The notes: generated from the sequence alone by a model not told the origin. Positions 12,201 through 24,501 are shown, numbered from the stretch's first letter. The stretch is 64,000 bases of DNA from Apoderus coryli (GCA_911728435.2 OU452213.1:4629834-4693833); one strand, 5' to 3'. Program-made: numbers and translations.

Positions 12201-15200
12201 CATGAAATGCAGCGTTTTCTGATAAATTTCTCCCGCGTATATAAGACGTATAATAAATCATGGTATCCAAAGGATACCGACTATAATAAAAATAACTACA
12301 GTGACTGGAAAAAGTATTGGGATAATGATTAATAATTTTATTGTGTATTATTAGTTTATTTTTTATTTTGTTGTGTTTGTAATTGTAATAGTTTGTCATT
12401 TAAATTACAATGAAAATGCTGTACGGTAGGTGATCATGTCACATCAGTACAGTTCAGCTGCGATGTAGAAAAAAAAAACTCCTAAAATTCAGTTTTTCTA
12501 TGTAACTTTGCAGCGGAGAAAAAACACAAAGAATGTGATATGTTTGGAATATACTGTGTCACACATATACATCAAGCTGCAATTGCCTGGGAGGTAAAAG
12601 AGAATTGTGTTTGTGTTAAGAATTGTGCAACTATGGATGTGTATAAAGTGGGGCTTCTCACTACCACTGTTGGGCAACCATCGTACGTAGATAAATTGAC
12701 TAAAGTCGTAGTCTTGTAGAATTTTTTGTCAACGTGTCGCCGACACCAGTGGTGGGCATGTTCACTAGTTAAAGTGATGTGTTCACTTCACTGCTCAACT
12801 TAGAAATCACCACCTTAAATATTACCGCGTCTTTTTTAGATGTATAGATCCTTAGAGCGAGATAACTTTATTGGTGATGTGACAATTTCTATTGACTCTC
12901 TGGTTTGATAACATAACAATCAACTTAGAAACGATGCCCCGCCCCATACATCATCGACCAACCACGGGTCGACAACTAACGTCCACACCGGTGTGGCAAG
13001 TATATCAGGCAAAAAAAAACGTCCTTTAATGGCACATATCAGCAATTTACCTCAAAATTAATTGACAGTTACCAAAGTAACAACGAGATGCTAGTTATCC
13101 ATCGTTAAAAGTTGAACCAACGTTGCCATTTAAAACAACCACAGTATATTATTTGTATTTTGTTTATAATTATATTATTATATCAAACTATCCCAACTAC
13201 CTAACCCCAGATAAGTTTATCCAGGCCCTAACTACTTCATTCCAAAATTAGAAATAATAAAGAAAAATAATAATTATCATCGTAAACTAACCCAAATACC
13301 TAACTACTTTGTTCAAAAGTTATAAATAAAAAAATGGAAGAGCAAGGATCAAACCCACAACCTCCCGATACAAAGCCCGCACACTACTGCTGGGTTACAT
13401 TCGGTAACCATCTGCTTTTCGAATTACCACGAACACATTGCTGCTCACGGCTATCATTTGGCAACGTTGGTTGAACTAAACGATTGATAATGACAGTTGA
13501 TAATAGGGAGTTAAGGCAAAGCCAGCGACGTATACGTAAACGTATCTTTTGACATCTACGCATGCGCTCTTTAAATTTATGATGTTTAACGATACGAAGG
13601 CCGTAAACATATGTATCTCTATGCGTATCATATACTTAAACGTATTGAACCGATTGTTGTCGGAATTACATGAACTTGTACGAATATCTAGAATAGAACA
13701 TTAAAAACTCAATCTAAATTGAAAATTAAGCTAAGTTATTTTGCAATAAATACTTTATTATTATTATTAGTAGTAGTAGTTTATTTTGTAACAGTTATAA
13801 ACATTTTTCTGTTATTGTTTATACATATACATAATAAAATATATATGTATTTGGTTAATAATTAAAAAAACAATAATATTAACAACATAGTAAATGGAAG
13901 TAAAAAAATCTAAAATAGTATTTTTCTCAAGTAAAGTGTTATCTCTACCTTCCGCATATACGACACGTATTGGATGGCACCTTAACTGTATTTTGAATGA
14001 CTGCTTATCTAGTGTAAACATAACCAAAATCTCACGTTTACGTATGGAGATACGTATACGTCCTTGGTTTTGCCTTAACTCCCTAATTTATATTTTACAT
14101 CACAAATGCAACTTATTTCAAAACAAATTCTTGAAAACTGGAGAGTACAACAATCGACGATTTTAAGATTGCCAGCCATATCACATGAGGTGGCTCGAAT
14201 TCGAGCCTCATCATCAAGGTCGGTTAAATTGAGGCAAACTTTGAGCAGCGATCATCATCATTGTTTTTTTTTTAATACGGACCTGTTTTTTAATATTGGA
14301 ATCTGGAAGCATTTTCCAGCGATCTAAAACACATTATGTTTATTACGACGTTTCGTGGTTTCTATGACTAACAGCAGAAAATGTTCAGATACGACTCTGC
14401 ATTTCTAAGAATTTTTTTAAAAATATCCAAGGGAGGCTATGAATTTTTGTTTATAATAGACTAGTCCAACAAGCAAATGAAGCTGCCTCTGTTATTGTTA
14501 GGTTTTTAATAGGTGTATTACTTTCGTATAATAATTATTTGTTGTTTATTGAACTAGTCTATGTTTTGTCAACTTTGACCATTAACTTTTCGGGGAAATA
14601 AAGCCTTCAGAGAGGAATACCCTAACCTAATGCCCTAGCGTAGGTTATTTTTATATTTTAATGTGTCGTTATATTTTTAAACATGGAAACTCTTTATTCA
14701 ATTGACCAATAATAGGTATAATATTTCTAAAGTTAGTTTAAAATGATATAAAAACCCCACAACTCGATATCCCTTTGTAATGTCAATACCGACCGCAGCC
14801 GTCCATAGGCTTTTCATAACAATACATGCCGTACGATATTTTAAAAATCCTTTATGTATTAACAATTGTATGTCCATTTGTATAAAAAAGTATACTGTAT
14901 TTATCCTTGCTGCTCCAACACGGTAACATATAAACTTACGCTGAAAAAGACTGTTTTTGTTTTTAGAAGTTTAGATAATTTATTTAATTTTCAATTTTAG
15001 GTTTGTGCGAAATGAGAGTATCAAAAGTTTTACATTTATCGTTAATGCTCCAATCGTAATGTATAAACGCTACTCGACTAAAGAAGATATCGACATAATA
15101 GGTAATTTTTAGGCAACTAAAATTGTAGGGATTTCATGCACAATAATTGGATATTCTTAATTTTGAAAATGTATAATACATTTCATAATATTTGGGACGC

Positions 15201-16764
15201 ATTAACACTTTTGTGTCGGAAATACCATCGGTGTCAAAGTTTTAATTTCATTTTTTCGTTTTTTAAATTTCCTCACTAACTTTTGAACCAAATAAGATTT
15301 TTTGACTGTTAAGAAATGGCGCACAGATTGATATATTGTATACCTATACACAAAATGATTTGTTTTAAATTATCCTATCCAATGAGGCAATAATGCCCTG
15401 CCCCCGGCTTGCCCGTCGGCGAACGCAGAACGAGAGTGGGCCAACCTTAATAAAAACATCCATACTGGCCGTAATCAAATAATTTTAAGCGCGAAGCACT
15501 GTCTTTCGTCTCTATGCACGGCGAGTTCTCTGCATAATAATCGTAATAAATTAAGGGATACTAGGGACAGGCAATAAATACAATAAATAAATAAATGGGT
15601 ACCTATTTAGTAATTTTTCGTGTAAAGCTTCCTAACGTGAACCATTTTTTTGTGCTAGTGTAGTGATAGTGAATGGTTAATAGTATGGAAAATATGGATG
15701 TTCTAGGTTCAGGTTGTAGTGCACTATAACGCCGACAGTAGTACAAGTTAACGTAGATTTAGAAATGCGAAATTCTGGGGGGATATAATCAATTATTTAA
15801 TATATCGGCGGTCGTTTTCAAAGCTCTCATACGACGATGAACGACACGTAGTTCAAGAATTAGCGAGGCCTATTCCAGATTTAAGTAAATATTTAGTAAA
15901 TATTGGCATCGCGGGAAAAAGCAACAGGGGTTTTAATAATGAGCGGTACAAAAAGTCTTGTTTTCAGTACCTAGCCTACTTGGTCTAAAAATGGGTATTC
16001 TGATATAATCAACAATTTTCTCATAAAAATATTTGTACTGCCTCACAACGCTGAGAACTCACGGGCCGCCACTGCTACAGGGTGACACATTTTCGGGAGT
16101 GGAATGCTCTTTATGTCCCCAAACTTTTTCGTGGAACGCCTCTGATCTTCAATAATAAGAAATTTGTATTTCCCATTCAATTTAGAAACTTTTTTGTCGA
16201 AAAATGCTTGTGTTTAGGGTAGTTTTCAATCACTACAACTCCCGGATTGTTTAAAAAAAATTCTGACCCAATATCCCTCTGACCTTGACAAATACCTCAT
16301 AATTTCATGTCAAATTTCTCAAGCAAGTTTGTTGGTAACATATTATCAATGTCCTAGGGATATTATAGCGGAAAACAACCCTTGTAGCTTTTATATTGTG
16401 TAAAACTACCTTAACATAAGGTAGTGTAAGGTTATGTCACTTATAATTTATTATAATCATTTTTCATCATTCATTTGCAGTATATTAAAACTTACTTTTA
16501 GTGCTCATTGGAGGTATTCTTGGATTGTTTTGGGGTTGCAGTTTTCTAAGTTTTACACAGATTGTATACTATTTAACTATGAAACCAGTAAGCGATTATC
16601 TGCGCAAGCGAAGGCAAACACAACTTGAAAATAAAATAAACACAAGAAATCTCAAATTTAAGACACAACGACATGGAATTATTAAAAATGCTCAACGCGA
16701 AGAACGTGTACGACAGGATTTGCGAAACAGACTTGGTCTCAACCAGAAAAAAAATATAAATTGA
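9299..16764 (+). CDS. pickpocket-like DEG/ENaC sodium channel subunit, 3' part
   Basis: Exons whose phases close: 9299-9459 (least certain, acceptor ambiguous), 11367-11547, 12514-12682, 15001-15101 and 16502-16764 (stop). Exon 2 encodes QRNCRFYTESK and EIECMVEAQLKYCHC; exon 3 encodes KECDMFG and CVCVKNC. These are the cysteine-rich extracellular signatures of pickpocket channels. The last exon encodes the second membrane helix, GGILGLFWGCSFLSF, with the GxS-type selectivity filter (G-C-S), then a basic cytoplasmic tail of about 60 residues. AATAAA lies at 16766. The first membrane helix and N-terminus are not found upstream, so the gene extends left, has very long introns, or has lost its 5' part. 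It probably forms a trimeric amiloride-type cation channel. The subfamily number cannot be assigned. Confidence 0.82.
9690..9965. repeat. dispersed repeat with TATACAGGGTG head
   Basis: The first about 95 bp (from CAGGGTGAACTATCACTCAG) recurs in the same orientation at about 11784-11875 in the same intron. The far end (GCCAATTGTAGAGAGG, about 9893) recurs near 28278. Three partial copies indicate a mobile repeat family. Confidence 0.65.
10317..10351. repeat. 14-bp-arm perfect hairpin
   Basis: CCCAGATAAGTAAA is followed by a 7-base loop and its exact reverse complement. The core CCCCAGATAAGT occurs again at about 12027 and 13203 in neighbouring introns of the same gene. Confidence 0.8.
11249..11292. 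repeat. dispersed repeat shared with 34085-34128
   Basis: The block around CTTGTACCGGCACGGCATAG is nearly identical at both places. In neither place is it coding. Confidence 0.75.
13336..13400 (-). repeat. tRNA-derived (SINE-like) remnant
   Basis: Read on the minus strand, an A-box-like AGCAGTAGTG is followed at tRNA spacing by a B-box-like GGGTTTGATCC. No closed acceptor stem is visible, so this is a SINE head or tRNA pseudogene, not a functional tRNA. Confidence 0.45.
13506..14083. mobile_element. mariner-like MITE (TA duplication)
   Basis: The left end GGGAGTTAAGGCAAAGCC and the right end, read in reverse, GGGAGTTAAGGCAAAACC are flanked by TA. The similarity continues inward through GACGTATACGTA. 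The interior of about 580 bp shows only short ORFs that I do not trust. It lies in the channel-gene intron 12683-15000, which otherwise holds nothing I recognise. Confidence 0.8.
15102..16501. other. last intron of the channel gene, no gene seen
   Basis: I find no convincing exon or named repeat between the donor at 15102 and the acceptor ending at 16501. Confidence 0.5.
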
Positions 16765-16765
16765 A

Positions 16766-16771
16766 AATAAA
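16766..16771 (+). terminator. polyadenylation signal of the channel gene
   Basis: AATAAA lies immediately after the stop codon at 16762-16764. The next gene (COX20) converges from the right with only 163 bp between the two stop codons. Confidence 0.5.
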
Positions 16772-16927
16772 ATAAGATATATTCAGAATGTTTATGCTAT
16801 TTATATTTAAAACAATAAATTATGTCACTACACTGTTTTTCCACTTAGTTTGTCCTTATATCTCATTATCCTACTCACTCAGAATTGCGTAATGCTAATG
16901 CCTAAGCAATATATTATTTATATCAGT

Positions 16928-17393
16928 CTACACTTCAATGATTTCAGGCTTCTGTTCATTTTCCATAGATTTACCAATTTCACTGCCTTCTAATATAGCA
17001 TGATCCCTAATAAGTTCTTGCAACTAAAAACCAAACATAAATAATTCTAAGTAATTAGGTATCATTGTTAAATAAACATACACGTAGAAGTTCAAATTTC
17101 TTTACTGAATAGTTATATCGGCAATGTATCCAGTAACCCATTGTAATCATTGAAAATGCATAAACCGAGTAATTGACAGACTTCAGCGTTTTGCTAGTAA
17201 ACATAAAATGTCCTAGTCCAAATATAAGGCCTCCTCCAATACCGGTCACAAGACTATCGCGGAAACATGGAATCTTTGATACATCCCGGCCGAATAAAAA
17301 TAAACTCTGCAAAATTAATGAAAAGGCTTATTGGAAATAAATACCGAAATTTATCTTAAATACTTTTCCCTCATTATCATCGTCTACAGACAT
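16928..17393 (-). CDS. COX20: cytochrome c oxidase assembly protein COX20
   Basis: Minus strand, three exons: 17393-17364, 17306-17082 and 17023-16928, all in phase 0, giving 116 aa. The second exon carries the COX20 (FAM36A) signature SLFLFGRDVSKIPCFRDS, then two hydrophobic segments (about residues 30-47 and 54-70) and GYWIHCRYNYSVKKFE. The family is a small inner-membrane protein with two helices that chaperones COX2 during complex IV assembly. Length and domain order match the family. The N-terminus is short and acidic (MSVDDDNEGK). The gene is head-to-head with COX15, another complex IV assembly gene, and tail-to-tail with the channel gene. Confidence 0.92.
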
Positions 17394-18220
17394 TTTTCTT
17401 CTACTATTCCCAAATTATTTAAATCTTAATAAATGAGGTTAGGTTTTAAGTTTTAAAATATCGGATATCAGCTGTTTGTCATTTGCCAGATTAGTAATAC
17501 AGAGACGATAGTGCCAATAAAATCAAAACTCGTGACCTTGAACATATAGAAATATAGATTTTTAGTATAAATTTATCGAAAATGATTTCCAGATGATTGC
17601 CTTTATCACAAACCAAAACTCTTTATATGCATCAATTGTTATTAGTTATAATTCTAATAAATTTCACGACGTTTAATGTTAATTAAGCTGTAACTTTAAA
17701 CTTTATCAACTAATTGTAACTGTTAATTTAAGTCCGATTTAGGGACTTTTTCTCATGTTGGAGATAGTTTTCGGACATTTCTACAACCTACCCATTCTGG
17801 TACATTCAAAAAAGCAGCAGATACATCCAATAGCAGTTAGCACTGTATTTCGTTTTAAACGTGGATATTTTCGCCTTCAATTTCTTTATGTATTTATCCT
17901 CGTGACTAAAAGTACTGTTTTTAATATTCACCTATTTGTGAGAACGCTCCTTATATTTTTGAAATTGGGTATATTTTTTCAACTACAGACCAACTTATAT
18001 CAACCTGACTTTTATTGCGTCTGTAAATATTACTCCATGGTGTACATAGTTTGCAATGACATTTAATGTTATATGTCATTGGTAGTTGGAGAGAAAAAAA
18101 AGTTAGGTTAAGGTACTCAAAATTTTTTTAGGCTTTTTCGAAAATTAAAGGTATTTAAATAAGTGCTAATTATTCTGAATTTATATATTGTGTGATTGTT
18201 TAATTACTTTTAAATAAATA
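17394..18220. promoter_or_regulatory. shared intergenic region of COX20 and COX15
   Basis: These 827 bp separate two divergently transcribed start codons. The region must hold both promoters unless non-coding first exons lie elsewhere. No TATA box or recognised factor site stands out. An ORF at 17755-18066 is hydrophobic and low-complexity, and I treat it as chance. Confidence 0.55.
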
Positions 18221-21200
18221 ATGAGTTTTTCAAACTTGTGTCGTATATCAACGTTAGTTTCACGTAATTTTTTATCAGGGAGGACTTATACTGCAAGAAG
18301 TTTTAGAGCATACAATAGTTTGTTTGGAAAGCAACCTACACTCAAGTGCAATAAAGATATTAAGGTAAGAAAATAAATAGGTACATATGTCCCTGCAATG
18401 CCTAAAATACTCCAAATTCCTACAGAAACTACAACGGAAATTGTAAATGTTTTTTTATCGATTTGCTCTTTTTCAGAGTTCCAGTTGGTTAAAAAGTGGC
18501 GTTATAATCGCAAAACGGTTACAGTGCAATACACCGAATAAAACCAATAAAACTGTTGGGTACTGGTTGCTAACATGTAGCGGAATGGTATTTGTAGCAG
18601 TTGTATTAGGTATTATATTTTATTATGTAGAACTGTTTAGTATTTATACTGTTTTGGAAGAAATCATTAAGAAAACTGTTAAGTAAGTTGGTATAGTATC
18701 CACGATAGACAAGCTTGAACATATTTATTTAGGTAGTATGGGTAATGTATGAATTCACAGTAACAATAAACTTATATGGTTAAGACATTGTTTGCATTTT
18801 TACTTTATTCTTTTAGCGATTTCCTTTAATTTTTACAAATGATAAAAGTTTAAAAGTAATGCATAATTCTGGCTACGCTACTATCGCAGTTATAGCGTAA
18901 ACGATCGTTAAAGGCATTTTCAAATATTAGCAGACATGACTTGGCTATCTCACACTATTTTTCATGATTGATAGCCCATTGTTTTATTGACTTTTCCGCG
19001 CTCTGTGGTCAAAATCTGCCGACTATTTTCACCGGCATGAGACGTAAGTTCATCATTGTGATCCTACGCTCAAGCGGGAGTCCATGCAGTATCATAAAAA
19101 AAGGAACAGAGCGACCAAAGAAGTTCAAAGTCACACACCGTATTGAAAAGTTAGGAGTCTTGATCAAAGAAGGGTATTGAGGATACCGGGGAATACAAAA
19201 TAAATGTTATTCAGAAAAATAATAATCAATAAAACTAATTTAGTTGTATAGCGGTCGAAATTACAAATTGTTTTATATCCTCTAATTTCTAGGTGGTGTA
19301 ACCAGATTAACAGAATCGGGTCTGTCGATGGTGACATGGAAACTATTAGGAGAAAAATTTCCACGCACTGACCAGGAATGGCTGGAGGAATTTGAGCAAT
19401 ACAAACAATATCCGGAATATAAAATGTTTGTACCCTAATCATTGATTTGTGTGAGTCTGTATATGTGCATGTGAATATCTTTTTATTGGGTTTGAACATC
19501 TAAACGCAAACAGGGTTGATAAAAATCATTATTTTTGTAAAAAAAATATCAAAAATCGATGATTTTTTGAAAAAAAAAATATTTCGAACGTCGAAGTTTA
19601 TATACAGGGTCTAGTCTGAAATGTTCGAAAAACTCGCAATAAAAAAATTAATTAAAGAGAGGAAATTTTTAGTTTTGAAAGAAATTGCAAAACTGAACAA
19701 CTTTTTCAAATAAGATTATTGAAAATTTTACCAAATAAAGCCTTTTTGACATTTTTTTTTATTAAAAAGGTCAAATTTGACAGGTAAAGTAACTGTCAAC
19801 GACGTTGTTTATCATTTGCATTTATAGACCGCCCTTGGGTTTGATATATTTTTTGATCGGTTCTCACATCTGTTGTCTTTTCTTATTAGTAAGTATGAGA
19901 GTGTCTTGGTCTGCGGCGACTTTAACATTAACTCTGATTATGCCATCTCAAAATAGCAGAATTGTATCGGACTTAATTGACTCGTTCGATCTTAAATCAT
20001 TGGTTTTAATAGTCCCACTAGAGTCGTCACACTTCAATCTGGAGTGACAGTGTCGTCGACAATTGATTATGTTATTTCCAGTCAACGGTGAGAGCACGAA
20101 ATTTTCATATGGGGTTTTCTGACCACAGGGCTCAATTCGTTTCTTTAGTGCTCGATGTAAATCAGTTTGTAAACCAGCGGAAGGTACCAATAATTTTTTT
20201 TTTATTATACATAATTTCAGCAATCAGAATACAATATATTCTATAGACTAATATGATGACACGGAGCTATGCAGGCTCTCAAATGGCGTTGCGAAGACTT
20301 CTCCAATGACAAATCTTCTCTAATCTTTAAATCTGCGGGCCAATTTCTTTTAAGTCTTCTATTCAAGGCTGGATTATTTCGTTGGTATGATGCTCCAGTT
20401 TTTAGTGATGTTTGACACTTCTGGCTTTGATTACGTCTTTTACAAATGGTATCTTTAGATCTTCGTGTATAGTGAGATTGTTTACATACCATGGGGCGTT
20501 TGTTATCATTCGAAGAATTATTTATAAGCGAAATTTTTGTCATTCTGCCATTACCGAGTTTAAATACAAAAGTAGTTCTTACCATCTACCACCGAATATT
20601 GTTGAGTTCGATTTGGCGTTTTCTGATTTTTGGGGATATCTTAATTGGTCTTTTAATGGGGTATTTCCGGTGCGACAGACTCTGTTTTGATGGTCGACTT
20701 CAGGGCGGCGCGCACAATTTTTTCGGACGAACTACAGCGTTGATATGAAAGACTTCGGCAGGTGAGCTCGTTGAAAGACCGCGTATTTAACGTTTATTTA
20801 AATGAGACTTAAGAAGGATGTCAATAAGAGCATTCGCGAAGAAAAAATTGCCCAATTTAATCAGAGTTTGCTTGCATCTTCTAGTAAATCGAGGACAATC
20901 TGGAATACCATTAAGACTATCACCGGGAAGAGGCGAATCAATGGCATAACACCTGAAATGAGAGATCTGACTGGTGACTTGGTCGCCCCACCTTTGGCAC
21001 GTGTTTTTTCGCAGTATTATGGTGCCATTGTGGAGAGAAGTTTAAATCGGCAACCCTAGAAGTATGTTTTTCGTACCGGTCAGTGACGTGGATATTAGAT
21101 CAGTTATTAATAACTTACCTAATAAAAGATCAACAGGGGAAGATCAATTACCCCTTTTTCTGATAAAAAATTGTATCGACGAGATTGCGCTAATTCTGGG

Positions 21201-24136
21201 TGAGGTAGGCAACAGTTCCGTTTCGAGCGGTGTTTTTCCGACAGAACATAAGAACACAGTCCCTGTTTATAAAAAGGGCGACAGTACGGATACTGAAAAC
21301 TACTACAGGATCATAGCTTTATTGAGTGTAATTTCTAAGATTTTTGAGAACGTCAGGTCGAACCAGATTTTTAAGTTTTTAACTGCCACTCAAGTTTTCC
21401 GGAGGGGTTTTTGTCCAATATATCCAGCACCGTACTGATGGGGGAGAATATGTTGTTGCCTTATTCTTTGACCTATCAAAGGCATTTGATACGGTTGATA
21501 AGCAGCAGCTATCCCAAGAGGCTTACTTAATTTATTCTCTGAGGGCTCATATGAATACTGCAGCCCTAATAACAGTATATTATGCTCTTGTTTACTCTGC
21601 GATCCTGGGGCAGGTTTTGTGAGGTGACTCGGGTGTTTGTGATTCAGAAGAGGATATTGCTTTGGTCTGCCATTCGGCTTCTTTTGTCGAGAACCTTTTA
21701 AAAATGAAAGGATGCTAACAGTCGCCTGCATTTATCTATTTAAATTACTTACATCTATATTTAAAAATGGAACTGTGTTTTCAGTGAATCGCTGGCTGCA
21801 TAGTTAAGCTACTAGGGGTCGAAACCAACTGTTGGCATTATTCTGGCATAAGCTCTAGTATGATATGATTTGCGCTGCTGGATGCCTCATGCGTTTAATC
21901 TGTTTTTGTCGTTATGATAATGATAGACCACCTATACCGGCATATCACCCATCTCTTAAAATACAGCTACCAACTTCTTCGCTCTTTAACCTCAAAAAAC
22001 TGGTTTTGTGTGACGAGTACAGAGTAGTTAAGTAAACAAATATTCTTAGGCAGGAATAGTAAAGCACAACATACATACAGCAAAAGGACTATATTGTCGG
22101 ACACAACCGCTAAATTTTCATATATCAGTAGGGGTCGAGAACCATTTTAAAGCATTTTTTATCTGCTTTACAGCGATAGGTCACTTTTGATAATAATAAT
22201 AATATTCTTTATTGTGTTTGTTAGTTGTTTTTCGTGTAATGTTATTTATAGTTTCATGTTTTTTCTGTACGCAGATGTTTTTGTAAAAATTGTAAGTTTT
22301 TTTTACGTTTTGAACTTATGTACAAATTTGTTGCCCTTTGTACATTTTATTTCTCTATTTTATTTCTCTTATGCATTCATTTTTATCTTTATTGTAGGAC
22401 TGATGATGGCTTGTTGAGCCGAAACTAGTTTCCTTTTTCATAATTAAATTAAAGATTTTGTGGAGTTGACTTTGAAAGTTTTTGTTTGTTTTCTTTTATT
22501 TGATATTTTTTATTGTCTAACAGGTTAAAGAAACCAATTACAAGACAATACGACTAAAAATATAATCAACTATATCACAACAAACTAATTAATAATTAAA
22601 AAAAAAGAAACAAAATAAAAACAGTATCAAGAACATACACATTTATATAAAATATGAATATAAAAGAAATAAACACCAAACAGAGATTGACAGATTACAA
22701 ATAAAAGAGCGCGGTACCCTAAATGCTCACGGTGCGGAGATGTCTGAGCACGTTATTTCTTATCTTTGATGTTTGCCCCAATATTTCTCGAGAAAATTGC
22801 GTTTAAAATTTCACCAGTTAGGAAGTTATTAGAATATAATACAAATATCTATAATACAATATACAATAATTTGGTAAAGGGTTTGTGGCGTCATTGATAG
22901 AGCGTACGCTTCGCATGCGGTAGGTTATGGGTTCGACTCCCAGCTCTGGCTACATTTTTTTTATAGTTTTATTAATAGAGTAGTTAGTTTATTGGGAAAG
23001 TTTTCGGGCGACACAACCGACTTTTTAATCAATTGATTTTAATCATCTCAGCCCTGAATGCAAAGCCAGTAAAGTGTCCTGAATTCGTATTAATTTTATC
23101 TAATGTTTCCAGTAAGAATCATGAAATGACACTCTCAGAATTTAAATTCATTTGGCATCTGGAATATGGACATAGACAATGGGGCCGATTATTTGGCGCA
23201 GTCTTTGCTATACCAGCGGTATACTTTTGGGCAACTGGTAGATTGACGCCGGGTTTAAAAAAGCGTGTTTTGGCATTTGCCGGATTAATCGTAGCTCAGG
23301 TCAGTCCAAACTACCCCGCGATAACAAAGAATTCATTTTGATTTTTTTAGGGTCTTATGGGATGGTATATGGTAAAATCAGGATTAGAAGACCGATTCCA
23401 CAGTGAAAGTGACGTGCCACGTGTGTCGCAATACCGATTGGCTTCACATTTGGGTTTGGCATTTATTTTGTACACATTATTCTTATGGTCAGCTTTGGAT
23501 AATCTACTCCCAGCACAAACTCTTAATTTTTGCAGTAAAGAGGTATTGAAGGCGTCTAGAAAACTTAGAATGTTTGCTCACACTTGTAAAGGCATGGTAT
23601 TTTTAACAGCTATTTCAGGTAAGAGTTCCTTGTAATTTTCAACGATTTTTTTTTTAATGATTTCATTAATAAACTAGGTGCCTTTGTGGCAGGCCTAGAT
23701 GCAGGCCTCGTATACAATTCATTCCCTAAAATGGCTGACAAATGGCTTCCAGATGATATATTTGCCCATCAACCTAAAATGGTGAACTTCACTGAGAATC
23801 CCACGACAGTCCAATTTGATCATAGAGTATTAGGTACTACCACATTGGGATTGATAACTACGTTGTGGTGGTTGTCACGTCGAAGATCTTTACCACCTAG
23901 AGCTTATATGGCGGCAAGTGTTTTCGCTGCTGTAGGGTGGCTTCAGGTGAGTTGTATATATAGGATATAAAATAACGAGACTATTGCCCTTTGATTTCCA
24001 GGTCGCTCTTGGCATAAGTACCCTTTTACTTTATGTGCCTGTACCTTTGGCAGCTTGTCATCAGAGTGGATCGCTCGCCCTGTTATCTTCAGCAGTGTGG
24101 TTGACACATGAGTTGAAAAAATTACCAAAAGTATAA
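18221..24136 (+). CDS. COX15: cytochrome c oxidase assembly protein COX15 (heme A synthase)
   Basis: Seven exons: 18221-18364, 18477-18609, 19293-19429, 23117-23299, 23351-23618, 23678-23946 and 24002-24136, giving 422 aa in phase. The N-terminus ([18 protein letters not shown]) looks like a mitochondrial transit peptide. Family motifs follow in order: [82 protein letters not shown] and HQSGSLALL. The histidines in EYGHR, SHLG, FDHR and CHQSG are those expected to ligand heme. The protein converts heme O to heme A in the inner membrane. Intron 3 (3.7 kb) is full of LINE debris; its donor (TTT|GTACCC) is weak and its acceptor (GTAAG|AATCAT) was chosen because it restores KMF-NHEMTL. Confidence 0.95.
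18610..19292. other. COX15 intron 2
   Basis: There is nothing recognisable apart from short uninformative ORFs. Confidence 0.5.
19800..20235 (+). pseudogene. Jockey-type LINE endonuclease fragment in COX15 intron 3
   Basis: IYRPPLGL is followed in another frame by [13 protein letters not shown] and later [12 protein letters not shown], the C-terminal half of a LINE endonuclease. Frameshifts and stops are present. An opposite-strand LINE piece separates it from the RT fragment at 20760-21640, which may be the same element. Confidence 0.7.
20260..20590 (-). pseudogene. C-terminal fragment of a Jockey-like LINE, inverted
   Basis: The minus strand reads [19 protein letters not shown] with [13 protein letters not shown] and a later RLKRNW-type ending. 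These are typical of the extreme C-terminus of Jockey ORF2 proteins. Its orientation is opposite to the LINE pieces on both sides, so it is probably a nested insertion. Confidence 0.6.
20760..21640 (+). pseudogene. Jockey-type LINE reverse-transcriptase fragment in COX15 intron 3
   Basis: [15 protein letters not shown] and [15 protein letters not shown] are linker motifs. They are followed by [20 protein letters not shown] and then [13 protein letters not shown] in another frame. The frame breaks at 21060 and 21430. The YADD half is not seen, and 21640-22880 holds AT-rich sequence possibly belonging to the 3' end. Confidence 0.7.
22886..22955 (+). repeat. tRNA-Ala-like sequence, probably SINE head
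   Basis: An A-box-like TGGCGTCATTGATAGAGC is followed by an anticodon loop TTCGCAT (CGC, alanine) and a good T arm (TGGGTTCGACTCCCA). The 5' and 3' ends (GTTTGTGG against GCTCTGGC) do not form an acceptor stem, and a T-run follows. I therefore call it a tRNA-derived repeat rather than a working tRNA gene. Confidence 0.5.
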
Positions 24137-24186
24137 AAAATCTTTATTGAATTTTATGTTTATTGCTTTGTTGTTTTTTTTATTAT

Positions 24187-24192
24187 AATAAA
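24187..24192 (+). terminator. polyadenylation signal of COX15
   Basis: AATAAA lies 50 bp after the COX15 stop codon. Confidence 0.6.
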
Positions 24193-24501
24193 ATGATATA
24201 ATTACAGATATATTGATTATAATTTGTATTTATTTAGCAATCGCTACTACTCACTATAAATATACACACCGCCAAACAGGGTATTTCATATGTTAATAGC
24301 ATGTTGTTATTGAGAGTTCACTTGATGAGCGTACCTGCATATTTGTAAATCACCAAGAGACGAACGACGGACAGACAAATCTAACCAGTCAGATATATAG
24401 GTGATCAAGTAGTTGCTTAATCACAATGAGTATTTTAAACGTGCCACATTATGCACTCTCGTCGTATTACCATTTTGATTATCCTGGCTTAATATTATAT
24501 T

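Noticed and set aside
17755..18066. 103-codon ORF between COX20 and COX15
   Set aside because: Phenylalanine- and tyrosine-rich with AT-biased composition, no family motif, lies in the presumed shared promoter.
22187..22417. 76-codon hydrophobic ORF
   Set aside because: Phenylalanine/isoleucine-rich translation of AT-rich DNA in COX15 intron 3, next to LINE debris.
22886..22955. functional tRNA-Ala (CGC)
   Set aside because: T arm and anticodon loop are good, but the acceptor stem does not pair and the anticodon stem has a bulge.
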